A program made the position numbers and the translations under genes. Positions 24,885-33,417 of a DNA stretch of 64,000 nucleotides are shown one piece after another. Each line of letters opens with the position of its first letter. The first letter of the stretch is position 1. This DNA is from Nonomuraea sp. NBC_00507 (lineage in GTDB: Bacteria > Actinomycetota > Actinomycetes > Streptosporangiales > Streptosporangiaceae): the NCBI RefSeq assembly GCF_036013525.1, contig NZ_CP107853.1, forward strand, positions 8,556,001 through 8,620,000, written 5' to 3'. The notes under the pieces were generated by a model. The model was given only the letters and a program-made list of their open reading frames with translations, did not search any database and was not told where the DNA came from.

Positions 24885-25889
24885 GTGAGAGTCATCGCCA
24901 TCGAAGAGCATTTCGCCTTCGCAGACCTGCACGACCCCGGATACCTTGGCACGGCCAGCCAACATCCGCATCTCGCTGACGTTGGCGCCAAGCTCCTCGA
25001 TGTCGGTGTAGACGGCTCGCCGAGATGGACGCTGCCGGGATTGACCTCCAGGTCCTCTCGCACACCGTTCCCGGCCCCGGGATTCTGGACGCCACGCGCG
25101 CCGTGCCCGCTGCGAGGGCGGCCAACGACGCTCTCGCCGAGGCCGTGGCCGCATACCCGCATCGATTCGCCGGTTTCGCAGCGCTCCCCACTCCGGACCC
25201 GCGTGCCGCCGCCCGGGAACTCGAGCGTGCCGTGTCCGAGTTGGGCATGCGCGGCGCGCTGCTCAACGGCCTGACCCATGGCCAATTCCTCGATCACCCC
25301 TGCTACGCTCCGCTCCTCGAATGCGCGGCAGCACTCGGCGTCCCTCTCTACCTGCATCCTTCGCGGCCACCCGAGGCCGTCACCCGCGCTTACTACGACG
25401 GGTTGTCGCCGTTGATGGCCGATCATCTCGCCACCGCCGCCTGGGGCTGGCACTCAGAGACCGCTCTGCACCTGCTGCGGATCATCGTGAGCGGCGTGTT
25501 CGACCGCTTTCCCGACCTGCAGGTGATCGTCGGGCACATGGGGGAAATGATCCCGTTCGCACTGGCGCGCATCAACACAGTGCTGACTCCCGTGGCCGAC
25601 CACCTCAGGCAACCTGTCGCCGACTATTTTCAGACCAACATCTGGCTCACGACCAGCGGGTACACCACATTTCCGCCCCTGCAGTGCGCACTGTCGGTGG
25701 TGGGGGGCCGACCGGCTCCTCTTTGCCGTCGACTATCCCTACACACCCAACGCACCGGCGCGTGCCCTGCTCGACACAGGGCCCATCAGCCCGGCCGACC
25801 GCGAGAAGATCGCTCACGGCAACGCCGAACACCTCCTCGGACTCGACGCCGCCGGCCAATCGACCAATCGAACCCCAGAGGCTTCATGA
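24885..25889 (+). pseudogene. Amidohydrolase (PF04909-like) broken by two frameshifts
   Basis: It begins at GTG 24885 behind AGGAAG with VRVIAIEEHFAFADL, a normal start for amidohydrolase-2/ACMSD-like metal-dependent hydrolases. Homology then moves frame near 25010 (continuing LAEMDAAGIDLQVLS, FAGFAALPTPDP, LYLHPSRPP) and again at a run of six G near 25700 (continuing LLFAVDYPYTPNAPA..GNAEHLLGLD), stopping at 25887-25889. All family blocks are present in order across three frames, so the damage is recent or is sequencing error. Intact, it would be a hydrolase or decarboxylase of about 330 aa. Confidence 0.75.
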
Positions 25890-25935
25890 ACCCCGCAGCA
25901 ACCTCGGCAGACCACGTGTGCGCCGCGCCTCATCG

Positions 25936-26213
25936 GTGACGTGCTGGAGTCTGTTCGTCACGCGCAGCCGAGCCGGCGCGGCGATCGATTACGTGCCCGT
26001 ACGCTCGCGCGAGGAGCACGTCGTCGCCGTGATGCTGGACGCGCTGTCGGACCTTCCTGATCGCGGCCCCGTCCTGGCCAGATTCGTCGAGATCGTTGAC
26101 TCCGAGGACGCCCAGAGGCTCCTAGACGCGCTGGCCGACCGGAGCACGAGCGCCCCGGCACGGAGCGGCGCGAGGGGCAGCAATGCTCAACGGACGCCAC
26201 TGTCGCACCCAGC
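25936..26213 (+). other. Unrecognised open frame (possible remnant)
   Basis: From GTG 25936 a frame gives SREEHVVAVMLDALSDLPDR and FVEIVDSEDAQRLLDALADR, which read like protein, with acidic/hydrophobic alternation unlike random GC-rich translation. The frame then dissolves into Ser/Ala/Arg-rich sequence and overlaps the next gene's promoter. I do not recognise a family. Otherwise the 400 bp between the amidohydrolase remnant and the oxidoreductase holds only the operator-like repeat at 26256. Confidence 0.25.
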
Positions 26214-26255
26214 CGTCCGCTTCATACATCCAAGGGGTATGGTGGTGCCGATAAG

Positions 26256-26273
26256 TCGTACACACATGTACGA
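26256..26273. promoter_or_regulatory. Inverted repeat upstream of the aldehyde oxidoreductase operon
   Basis: TCGTAC-N6-GTACGA is a perfect 6-bp inverted repeat ending 14 bp before the ATG of the iron-sulfur subunit. The position suits a repressor operator or a leader hairpin near the SD (GGAGG). No adjacent regulator. Confidence 0.5.
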
Positions 26274-26287
26274 AATCGGAGGCGTCG

Positions 26288-26800
26288 ATGAACGGCCATA
26301 TCCCGATCTGTCTGCGCGTGAACGGGCAGGCGTACGAGCTATCGCTGGATCCCCGCGTCAGCCTGCTCGACTGCCTGCGCGAGCATCTGGATCTAACCGG
26401 CACCAAGAAGGGCTGCGACCAGGGAGCCTGCGGGGCCTGCACGGTTCTGGTCGACGGTGAGCGGATCAACGCGTGCCTGACGCCCGCCGTGCAGTGCGAC
26501 GGCGTGGAGATCATCACCATCGAAGCCATGGCGGGTCATGAGCTGGGCACCAAGGTGCAACAGGCGTTCCTGTCGCACGACGGATTCCAATGCGGCTACT
26601 GCACCTCCGGTCAGATCTGCTCGACCGTCGCCATGCTGGCCGAACACCGCCACGGCCGCCCGAGCGCGGTAACCGAGGACCTGACCGAGCCCGCAGCGCT
26701 CACCGACACCGAGATCAGGGAGCGGATGGCGGGAAACCTGTGCAGGTGCGGCGCCTACAACGGCATCGTGGCCGCCATCAGGGAGGTGGCCGAGGCATGA
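26288..26800 (+). CDS. paoA: Aldehyde oxidoreductase / xanthine dehydrogenase-type 2Fe-2S subunit
   Basis: A 170-aa ferredoxin-like small subunit with two [2Fe-2S] centres. Plant-type cluster: GCDQGACGACTVL plus a later Cys (INACL). Helical-domain cluster: CGYCTSGQI and GNLCRCGAY. The N-terminus has no Tat signal, unlike E. coli PaoA, so the enzyme is probably cytoplasmic. SD GGAGG lies five bases before ATG. Its stop overlaps the next ATG (ATGA). The paoA name is by analogy with the PaoABC architecture and the 4Fe-4S-type FAD subunit that follows. Confidence 0.85.
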   Translation: MNGHIPICLRVNGQAYELSLDPRVSLLDCLREHLDLTGTKKGCDQGACGACTVLVDGERINACLTPAVQCDGVEIITIEAMAGHELGTKVQQAFLSHDGFQCGYCTSGQICSTVAMLAEHRHGRPSAVTEDLTEPAALTDTEIRERMAGNLCRCGAYNGIVAAIREVAEA

Positions 26801-27774
26801 GGGAGTTCGCCTACGTACGAGCAGAAGATGTGGCCGAGGCAGTTGAACTAGCGGGCCCGCAGGTGAGATACCTGGCCGGCGGGACGAACCTGTTCGACCT
26901 CATGCGCGAGGAGGTGGAGCGGCCCGAGCGGGTCGTCGACATCTCACGCCTACCCCTGGCTGCCGTCGACGACCTGCCGGACAGCGGGCTGCGCCTGGGC
27001 GCGCTGGCCCGCAACGCGCACGTCGCCGCCGACGACCGAGTCCGCCACCGCTACCCCGTGCTCGCTCGCGCCCTCCTCAAAGGCGCCTCACCGCAGCTCC
27101 GAAACCGCGCGACCATCGGCGGCAACCTGCTCCAGCGGACACGCTGCCGCTACTTCTACGACCTCACCGCCGCCTGCAACAAGCGGACGCCCGGCGCAGG
27201 ATGCGACGCCCTCGCCGGGTTCAACCGCGGGCACGCCATCCTGGGCGCGAGCTCGAGCTGCGTCGCCGTGCATCCCTCCGACATGTGCGTGGCCCTCGCC
27301 GCCCTGGACGCGACCGTCAACCTCACCGGCCCCGAAGGCGAGCGCAGCGTGCCGGTCACCGACTTCCACCTCCTGCCGGGCGAGACACCTCATGTCGAGA
27401 CCGTGCTGCGGAGCGGAGAGCTGGTCACGAGCGTGGACCTGCCGCCCTGGCCACCGGTCTCCGGTGACTACGTCAAGGTGCGCGACCGGGCCAGTTACGC
27501 GTTCGCGCTGATCAGCGCCGCTGTGCTGCTGCGCGTCGAGGAGGGCCGGGTCGCGGTGGCGCGCATCGCGCTGGGCGGTGTGGCGCACAAGCCGTGGCGC
27601 GCGTACGCAGCCGAGGAGCTCCTGATCGGAGCGGCGGCCGACGAGGCGGCTTTCGCCCGGGCCGCGGAGGAGGCGGTCGCTGGGGCACGCCCGCTGGAGC
27701 ACAACGCGTTCAAGGCCGAGATGGCCCGGCGGCTGGTCCGGCGTACGCTCATGGACCTGGCGAGGTCGTCATGA
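26797..27774 (+). CDS. paoB: FAD-binding subunit of the molybdenum oxidoreductase (PaoB-like)
   Basis: A 325-aa CO-dehydrogenase-flavoprotein-type subunit. YLAGGTNLFDLM binds FAD phosphate and the TIGGNLLQRTRC region is conserved. It carries the extra Cys-rich loop QRTRCRYFYDLTAACNKR..GAGCDAL..SSSCVAVHPSDM, which in E. coli PaoB and 4-hydroxybenzoyl-CoA reductase binds an additional [4Fe-4S] cluster. This places the enzyme in that branch rather than classical xanthine dehydrogenase. Coupled by ATGA overlaps to both neighbours. Confidence 0.88.
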   Translation: MREFAYVRAEDVAEAVELAGPQVRYLAGGTNLFDLMREEVERPERVVDISRLPLAAVDDLPDSGLRLGALARNAHVAADDRVRHRYPVLARALLKGASPQLRNRATIGGNLLQRTRCRYFYDLTAACNKRTPGAGCDALAGFNRGHAILGASSSCVAVHPSDMCVALAALDATVNLTGPEGERSVPVTDFHLLPGETPHVETVLRSGELVTSVDLPPWPPVSGDYVKVRDRASYAFALISAAVLLRVEEGRVAVARIALGGVAHKPWRAYAAEELLIGAAADEAAFARAAEEAVAGARPLEHNAFKAEMARRLVRRTLMDLARSS

Positions 27775-30062
27775 ACATTGCCGCACGCGGTTTCAGCCTC
27801 GCCACGCGCGCCTTGGGCAAGGTATCCAAGCTCCTGCCCGACGGCCGCCACGACCCGCTGTCAGTCCAAACCGGCGACATCGGCCGCCACGTTGAGCGGC
27901 TCGACGGGCCGGCGAAGGTGTCCGGCGGCATCCGCTACACCGCCGACCACCTCCCCGTGCGGCTCGCCTACGCCGTCGCCGTGCCCAGCACGATCGCCAA
28001 GGGCCGCATCACCGCCGTCGACTCCTCCCGAGCGCTCGCGGCGCCCGGGGTGGTGCTGGTGATGACGCACGAGAACGCGCCACCGATGAAGCCCACCGGC
28101 GCGTACGCCACGCTCAAGGGCGTGGTGGCGGCCGCCGCCATGACGCTACCGATCATGAACACGGACCGGGTCTTCTGGCACGGCCAGCCGGTCGCGGTCG
28201 TCGTGGCCGAGACCCAAGAGCAGGCCGAGCACGCCGCCCGGCTCGTCGAGGTGCGCTACGAGGTAGAGCCGGCCACGCTGGCGATGACGGACGAGGGCGC
28301 CTACACCCCGGCCCACTCGGTGCTGGAGGAGTCGAAGACCGTAGTCGGCGACGCGCGCGCCGGGCTGGCCGCCGCGGCGGCCAGCGTGCGTGGGGTCTAC
28401 ACCACGCCGCTCGAATATCACAACGCGCTGGAACCCCACGCCACCGTGGCGATGTGGGACGGCGACGATCTCACCGTGCACGACACCTCGCAGTACCCGT
28501 ACGGGGTGAAGGAGATGCTCGCCAAGAAGTTCGGCCTGCCGCCGGACCGGGTGCACGTGCTGGCGCCGTACATCGGCGGCGGGTTCGGCGGCAAGACCAC
28601 GGCCTGGCCGCACGTGGCGCTCACCGTGGCCGCCGCCAAACTGGCAGGCCGGCCGGTCAAGCTCGTGCTGTCACGCGCGCACACCTTCCACATGACCGGC
28701 GGCCGAGCGCCCACCCGGAGCAGGATCGCACTGGGCGCCGACGCCGACGGGCGGCTGACCGCCATCGTCCACGACGCCCTGTCCACCTGCACGATCGACG
28801 AGTTCGCCGAGGCCGCCATCGCGCCCTCCCGCCACCTGTACGCCTGCCCGAGCATCGCCGCCCACCAGCGGGTCGTGCGGGTGGACCGGATCCAGAACGC
28901 CTTTTTCCGCGGGCCCGGCGTCACCCCGGGATCGTTCGCGCTGGAGTCGGCCATGGACGAACTCGCCTACCAGCTCGGCATGGACCCGCTCGAGCTGCGC
29001 CTGCGCAACGAACCCGGCCGCGACCCCATCTCCGGCCACCGCTTCACCAGCCGCCACCTGCGCGAGGCCTACACGCTCGGCGCGGAAGCGTTCCGCTGGA
29101 GCGAGCGCGCCCCGGCACCGCGCAGCACCCGGGACGGGCACTGGCTCATCGGACAGGGCATGGCCGCCGCGCTCAACCCCGACGCCATGCTCATCGCCGC
29201 CGTCCGGCTCCAGCTCTCCGCCGACGGCACCATCACCATCCACAGCAGCACGAACGAGCTCGGCGCCGGCACCTCGACCGCCCAAACCCAGGCGGCCGCC
29301 CAGCGCCTCGGCGTGCCGATGCACAAGATCCGCTTCCTGCAGGGCGACTCGGACGTGGCCAAGACCCGCATCCCCGGCGCCTCGGCGGCCACCACGACCC
29401 TCGCCTCGGCCATCTGGAACGCCCGCGACCGCCTGGTCCGCGAGCTCCTCACCCTCGCCGAGGGCAGCCCACTAGCCGGACGCAGAGCCGAGGACGTGGA
29501 GACGCGTGACGAGGGGCTCTTCACGAGGGACGGCCGTGGGGAGACGTACCGGCGCATCCTGGAACGGGCCGGACGCGACCACGTCGAGGTGACCGGCAGG
29601 TCGGCGGTGCCGTACCAGACCATCAAACGGGGCACCAGCACCTACGGCGCGCACTTCGCGGAGGTGCGAGTCGATGAGGACACCGGCGAGGTACGCGTCT
29701 CACGCTGGGTCGGCGCGTTCGACGGCGGCCGCATCGTCTCGCCCAAGCAGGCCACCAGCCAGATGCGCGGTGGCATCATCCAGGGCATCGGCATGGCGCT
29801 GATGGAGGAGACACTGCTCGAGGAGCGCTCCGGCCGGATCGTCAACGCCAGCCTGGCCGAATACCACATCCCCACCCACACCGACGTGCCCGACATCGAG
29901 GTCCGCTTCGTGAACCTGCCTGACCCGCAAACCCCGCTCGGCGCCAAGGGCATCGGCGAGCTGGGCATCGTTGGCGTGGCCGCGGCCGTCGCCAACGCCG
30001 TCTACCACGCGACCGGCACCCGCATCCGCGCTCTCCCCATCACGCCCGACAAGCTGCTTTAG
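27771..30062 (+). CDS. paoC: Molybdenum cofactor-binding catalytic subunit (PaoC-like)
   Basis: A 763-aa large subunit. The N-terminal domain has GRHVERLDGPAKVSGGIRYTADH. Moco-binding regions include GGGFGGKTTAWPHVAL, a FFRGPG stretch and GAGTSTAQTQAAAQRLGV, and the catalytic Glu is in GAKGIGELGIVG near the C-terminus. Length and order match PaoC/YagR. ATG 27771 overlaps the FAD-subunit stop. It would oxidise aldehydes or N-heterocycles; the substrate is unknown. No cofactor maturation gene (PaoD/XdhC) is seen nearby. Confidence 0.9.
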   Translation: MNIAARGFSLATRALGKVSKLLPDGRHDPLSVQTGDIGRHVERLDGPAKVSGGIRYTADHLPVRLAYAVAVPSTIAKGRITAVDSSRALAAPGVVLVMTHENAPPMKPTGAYATLKGVVAAAAMTLPIMNTDRVFWHGQPVAVVVAETQEQAEHAARLVEVRYEVEPATLAMTDEGAYTPAHSVLEESKTVVGDARAGLAAAAASVRGVYTTPLEYHNALEPHATVAMWDGDDLTVHDTSQYPYGVKEMLAKKFGLPPDRVHVLAPYIGGGFGGKTTAWPHVALTVAAAKLAGRPVKLVLSRAHTFHMTGGRAPTRSRIALGADADGRLTAIVHDALSTCTIDEFAEAAIAPSRHLYACPSIAAHQRVVRVDRIQNAFFRGPGVTPGSFALESAMDELAYQLGMDPLELRLRNEPGRDPISGHRFTSRHLREAYTLGAEAFRWSERAPAPRSTRDGHWLIGQGMAAALNPDAMLIAAVRLQLSADGTITIHSSTNELGAGTSTAQTQAAAQRLGVPMHKIRFLQGDSDVAKTRIPGASAATTTLASAIWNARDRLVRELLTLAEGSPLAGRRAEDVETRDEGLFTRDGRGETYRRILERAGRDHVEVTGRSAVPYQTIKRGTSTYGAHFAEVRVDEDTGEVRVSRWVGAFDGGRIVSPKQATSQMRGGIIQGIGMALMEETLLEERSGRIVNASLAEYHIPTHTDVPDIEVRFVNLPDPQTPLGAKGIGELGIVGVAAAVANAVYHATGTRIRALPITPDKLL

Positions 30063-30114
30063 AACGATGCCGCGGGCCCTGGGAGCCGCGGGCCGCATCC
30101 CCCGACCGGTGAGG

Positions 30115-30154
30115 CATGACTGGCCCGGGTGCGATCGTACCCGGGCCAGTCATG
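30115..30154. terminator. Bidirectional terminator between paoC and the DUF305 gene
   Basis: A perfect 16-bp stem (CATGACTGGCCCGGGT and complement) with an 8-nt loop, four bases past the DUF305 stop and 53 bases past the paoC stop. Strong hairpin; no long T-run. Confidence 0.85.
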
Positions 30155-30157
30155 GCA

Positions 30158-30778
30158 TCAGAGCCGGTCGAGGATCTTCTGCAGTTGCTCCACCTCGGCT
30201 TGCTGAGTGGTCTCGATGGTCTTGGCCAGTTCCTTGGCCTTGGGGTTCGAGCCATTGGCCTGCTCGGTCTTGGCCATCTCGATCGCCCCGTTGTGATGAG
30301 CGATCATCTGCTGAACGAACAGCTTGTCGAACGCTTTGCCCTTGGCGGCCTCGAGCTTCTTCATGTCCTCCTCGGACATGACACCCGGCATGCTGTGCCC
30401 CATCCCGCCGGAGTCCGGGTGGATGCTCCAGTCGGTGAGCCAGTCCTTCATGGTCTGGATCTCCGGGTCCTGAGCAGCCTTGATCTTGACGGCGAGCTCC
30501 TTGATCTCCGGGTCGCTCGCGCGCGTCGCCGCGAGGTCGGCCATCTCGACGGCCTGCTCGTGGTGCGGGATCATCATCTGCGCGAACATGACGTCGCCGT
30601 CGTTGAAGGTGGCCGACGGCGACGTGCTGGCGGTGGTGGCGGTGGTGGCGGCAGGCGCGCTGCTGCTGCTCATCCCCTCGTGTCCGGCCATGGAGTCGCC
30701 GTTGCCCCCGCCACAGGCGGTCAGCAGGGCGAGCGCACCCGTAGCGGCAGTGAGGGAGATCTTGCGGTTGATACGCAT
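30158..30778 (-). CDS. DUF305 lipoprotein
   Basis: A 206-aa protein. The lipoprotein signal ends in LALLTACGGG (lipobox LTAC). After a Ser/Thr/Ala linker, two DUF305 repeats follow: MFAQMMIPHHEQAVEMADLA and FVQQMIAHHNGAIEMAKTEQ, each with paired His, plus Met-rich stretches (GGMGHSMPGVMSEEDMKK). DUF305 proteins are four-helix bundles commonly found in copper and silver resistance loci. Downstream of a DUF6153 gene (82-bp gap), probably one operon. A BlaI-type box lies upstream of that operon. Confidence 0.9.
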   Translation of the reverse strand: MRINRKISLTAATGALALLTACGGGNGDSMAGHEGMSSSSAPAATTATTASTSPSATFNDGDVMFAQMMIPHHEQAVEMADLAATRASDPEIKELAVKIKAAQDPEIQTMKDWLTDWSIHPDSGGMGHSMPGVMSEEDMKKLEAAKGKAFDKLFVQQMIAHHNGAIEMAKTEQANGSNPKAKELAKTIETTQQAEVEQLQKILDRL

Positions 30779-30859
30779 GGTTGTTTGGTCTCTCGAATGG
30801 TCGGAACGGTCGGCCTGTTCGCGGACAGCCTCGAAGGCCCGTCCGCACGGGTCATCGGC

Positions 30860-31258
30860 CTATATCCGCAATATCGAGAGACTCGCCAGCCGCAGCGCCG
30901 TAGGCTTCGGCGGAGGCCGGGCGACCCGCGGGACGGCTGCCGGCGCCCCACCGCCATCATCAGATTGTTGCCCCGCTCTGGCCGAGGCCGCGATCAGCAA
31001 CACGACCATGAACGAGGTCAGAATGGCCAGGCAGACACTGGTCGGATCGAAACCGGGCATCTCACGCTCGGGGACGAAAGCCCGTAGCGCCGCTGGACTG
31101 GCCACAAGGGGCTCTTGAGCGACGCCCATGCCGTGCGCATCCGATGGAGAGCCAGCATGCCGGTCATGGACATGCCCCAGGGTGTGCATGCCGCATACTC
31201 CCAGGGCGAGGAGGACGAGCAGAAGGCCGCGCGCGAGGCGGCGCCGCACCACTCCCAT
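30860..31258 (-). CDS. DUF6153 family membrane protein
   Basis: A 132-aa protein: an N-terminal helix (LLLVLLALGVCGMHTLGHVHD) with a trailing His-rich loop, a second helix (SVCLAILTSFMVVLLIAASA), a Pro-rich tail and the family C-terminus LASLSILRI. SD AAGGAGGG precedes ATG. DUF6153 proteins often sit just upstream of DUF305 genes, as here; the His/Met loop may bind metal. Function otherwise unknown. Confidence 0.75.
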   Translation of the reverse strand: MGVVRRRLARGLLLVLLALGVCGMHTLGHVHDRHAGSPSDAHGMGVAQEPLVASPAALRAFVPEREMPGFDPTSVCLAILTSFMVVLLIAASARAGQQSDDGGGAPAAVPRVARPPPKPTALRLASLSILRI

Positions 31259-31302
31259 CGGCCCTCCTTGGCGATCGGCATGCCACGAGACCCATCAGTG
31301 TA

Positions 31303-31318
31303 CTAAGGGAACTAGTAG
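31303..31318. promoter_or_regulatory. BlaI-like box upstream of the DUF6153-DUF305 operon
   Basis: On the minus strand CTAC-N8-TTAG, one mismatch from CTAC-N8-GTAG, in the context ACTAG..TTAGT, 45-60 bp upstream of the DUF6153 start. It matches the spacing of the boxes at 32993 and 34372. Confidence 0.5.
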
Positions 31319-31425
31319 CACCCGCCCAAGCCGGCCGGGTGCCCCCATGGAGGGGTACGGCACCCGGCCCGTGGCGGTTCACCCAAGAAGCCGGTTTCTC
31401 GCGCCTTTCTCGCCGGGCGCTCGGG

Positions 31426-31641
31426 TCAGACGGCGGTCAGCTCGTAGCCCGCCTCCTCCACGGCCTCGCGCACGAGCGTCTCGCCGATGGGCTCGTCGCC
31501 GGTCACGGTCACCTTGCCGGTGGCCAGGTCCACGTCGACAGCCGTCACGCCGGCGATCTTGCCGACCTCGGACTTCACGGTGCCCACGCAGTGGCCGCAG
31601 GTCATCCCGCTCACGGTGTACGTAGCGCTCGCGCTGGTCAT
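31426..31641 (-). CDS. copZ: Small HMA-domain copper chaperone
   Basis: A 71-aa single HMA domain. GMTCGHCVGTV gives the CxxC metal site; the ferredoxin-like fold continues with VDLATGKVTVTG and VEEAGYEL. ATG 31641 is preferred (GAGGGGG about eight bases upstream). A CsoR-type box (31661-31677) lies immediately upstream, so expression is likely copper-induced. It would carry Cu(I) to the CopA-type ATPase encoded at 44215. Divergent from a flavin reductase that has its own CsoR box. Confidence 0.9.
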   Translation of the reverse strand: MTSASATYTVSGMTCGHCVGTVKSEVGKIAGVTAVDVDLATGKVTVTGDEPIGETLVREAVEEAGYELTAV

Positions 31642-31660
31642 CTCGACCCCCTCGTCGCCA

Positions 31661-31677
31661 ATACCCCCAACAGGTAT
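31661..31677. promoter_or_regulatory. CsoR-type operator upstream of copZ
   Basis: ATACCCCCAACAGGTAT matches the actinobacterial CsoR pattern ATACCC-N5-GGGTAT with limited mismatches, 20 bp upstream of the chaperone ATG. Four other copies occur in the window. An ACCCCTAGGGGT palindrome lies further up at 31723-31734. Confidence 0.7.
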
Positions 31678-31762
31678 CAGCCGCTTGCACAATACGCCCG
31701 AACGGTCCCACCGACAACCCCAACCCCTAGGGGTATATGAGACCTATCTCACGTCGTGTCCT

Positions 31763-31779
31763 ATACCCCTGCCGGGTAT
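31763..31779. promoter_or_regulatory. CsoR-type operator at the flavin reductase promoter
   Basis: ATACCCCTGCCGGGTAT is a near-perfect dyad. The hexamer TATTGT (31777-31782) overlaps its end and would be the -10 box. The ATG at 31791 then falls at the expected transcription start, so the mRNA is probably leaderless and directly blocked by CsoR. Confidence 0.75.
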
Positions 31780-31790
31780 TGTCCATTTGC

Positions 31791-32969
31791 ATGAGACAGC
31801 TGAACGCAATCGCGGTCGTCGGAGCGTCGCTGGCCGGTCTCCGGGCAGTCCAGGCGCTACGACGAGAAGGTTTCGACGGCACGATCACGCTGATCGGTGC
31901 GGAGCGGCATCTCCCCTACAACCGTCCGCCGCTGTCGAAGAGCATGCTGAAGGGGGACGACGAGGTCACGCTCCCCGGCGCCGAAGAGCTCGGCGACCAA
32001 TGGCTGAAGGGTCGCCACGCGATACGGCTGAACGCCTCGGAGCGGCGTCTCACCCTGGACGACGGCTCAGAGGTCCACTACGACGGCCTCGTCATCGCCA
32101 CTGGCGCCAGCCCTCGACGACTGCCTGAGCACCCCGAGGGCGTGCACACCCTGCGCACGGTCGAGGACTCCCGTGCCTTGCGCGCCGAGCTGGCCGCCGG
32201 ACCCAGCAGCGTGGTGGTCATCGGCGGCGGGTTCATCGGCGGCGAGGTCGCCTCAACCGCCCGCTCCCTCGGCCTGCCGGTCATCCTCGTCGACGCCTCC
32301 CCTTACCCGATGAAGAACGTCCTGGGCACCGAGGCGGCGCGGTGGCTCGCCCGCCACCACGAAGACAACGGCGTGGAACTGGTCAGCGAGACCCGCGTGA
32401 CTGGATTCGAAGGGACCGGCCGTGTGACCGGCGTACGGCTGAGCAACGGACGCACGCTGCCCGCCGACCTCGTGATCGCAGGCATGGGCGTAGTGCCGAA
32501 TACCGAATGGCTGGAGGGCAGCGGGCTGATGGTGAGCGACGGCGTGGTCTGCGACAACAGGCTGTTCGCCATGGGCACGGCGGACGTGGTGGCCGCCGGC
32601 GACGTCGCCCGCTGGCCGCACAGCTTGTACGGCGGCGCGCTCATCCGCGTCGAGCACTGGTCGAACGCCAACGACCAGGGTGGCATCGCCGCACTCAACC
32701 TGCTCGCCGGGCCGGAGAACGCCAAGCCGTTCGCCGACCTCCCGTCCTTCGCCACCCACGTGCACGGCGCCCGCATCCAGACCGCCGGCCTGCCGCACCT
32801 CGCTGACACCAGCCGCGTCGTCGCCGGATCGCCGGAGGAGGACCGCTTCGCGGTCGCCTTCGCCAAAGACGGGGTGCTCGTCGGCGCGGTCGCAGTGAAC
32901 GCCCCCAAAGAGCTGATCCGCGTCAAGCGCGCCATCGTGGCCGGCGACCGCCTGGACGCCCTGGCGTGA
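31791..32969 (+). CDS. FAD-dependent pyridine nucleotide-disulphide (ferredoxin reductase-type) oxidoreductase
   Basis: A 392-aa protein of the BphA4/putidaredoxin-reductase type. FAD motif AIAVVGASLAGLRAVQALR, PYNRPPLSK near residue 45, NAD-binding VVVIGGGFIGGEVASTA, and the second FAD motif with VVAAGDVARWPH. The reductase C-terminal domain (RIQTAGLPHLAD) is present. ATG 31791 has no SD and coincides with a predicted transcription start, indicating a leaderless message. A CsoR box overlaps the promoter. A CsoR-controlled reductase could rebalance redox state under copper stress. No ferredoxin partner is adjacent. Confidence 0.88.
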   Translation: MRQLNAIAVVGASLAGLRAVQALRREGFDGTITLIGAERHLPYNRPPLSKSMLKGDDEVTLPGAEELGDQWLKGRHAIRLNASERRLTLDDGSEVHYDGLVIATGASPRRLPEHPEGVHTLRTVEDSRALRAELAAGPSSVVVIGGGFIGGEVASTARSLGLPVILVDASPYPMKNVLGTEAARWLARHHEDNGVELVSETRVTGFEGTGRVTGVRLSNGRTLPADLVIAGMGVVPNTEWLEGSGLMVSDGVVCDNRLFAMGTADVVAAGDVARWPHSLYGGALIRVEHWSNANDQGGIAALNLLAGPENAKPFADLPSFATHVHGARIQTAGLPHLADTSRVVAGSPEEDRFAVAFAKDGVLVGAVAVNAPKELIRVKRAIVAGDRLDALA

Positions 32970-32992
32970 CGTAAAGAACCCCTCCCCGTACT

Positions 32993-33008
32993 CTACGACC
33001 GCCGGTAG
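32993..33008. promoter_or_regulatory. BlaI-type operator (autoregulatory)
   Basis: CTAC-N8-GTAG (CTACGACCGCCGGTAG) 35-50 bp upstream of the BlaI-family gene. BlaI/MecI/CopY repressors bind TACA/TGTA-type or CTAC/GTAG-type dyads and usually repress themselves. Confidence 0.65.
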
Positions 33009-33042
33009 CATTGAACGAACTGCGGGCAGAGGAGACTGGTAA

Positions 33043-33417
33043 ATGGTGCGTGGCCTGGGGGAGCTCGAGTCCGCGATCATGGATCGCATGTGGGCCACCA
33101 ACGCACCCGCCTCTGTCAGGGACGTCCTCGAACATATCCGCAAGGACCGCCCCCTGGCTTACACGACGGTGATGACCGTGATGGACAACCTCCACACCAA
33201 AGGCCTGCTCAAGCGCAAGCCGGTCGGCCGGGCATACATCTACGAGGCGGTGTCGTCGAAAGAGGCCTACACCGCCGACGTGATGCGCGAGTCCCTGGCC
33301 AGGAGCGGCAACAGGGCGGCCACGCTGGTGCACTTCCTCGAACGGCTCACCCCCGAGGAGGCCAGCGCCTTGGAGGCGGCGCTCCAGGTGTGCCCGCCGA
33401 GGGGACGTAGCCAGTGA
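33043..33417 (+). CDS. BlaI/MecI/CopY-family transcriptional regulator
   Basis: A 124-aa winged-helix repressor: GLGELESAIMDRMWATNAPA, VRDVLEHIRKDRPLAYTTVM, TVMDNLHTKGLLKRKPVGRA, and a C-terminal dimerisation helix (MRESLARSGNRAATLVHFLERL). SD GAGGAG lies about eight bases upstream. Coupled (GTGA overlap) to an M56 peptidase, the usual BlaI-BlaR-like pairing in actinobacteria, where the peptidase relieves repression. No beta-lactamase gene is nearby; candidate targets share a CTAC-N8-GTAG box. Confidence 0.92.
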   Translation: MVRGLGELESAIMDRMWATNAPASVRDVLEHIRKDRPLAYTTVMTVMDNLHTKGLLKRKPVGRAYIYEAVSSKEAYTADVMRESLARSGNRAATLVHFLERLTPEEASALEAALQVCPPRGRSQ

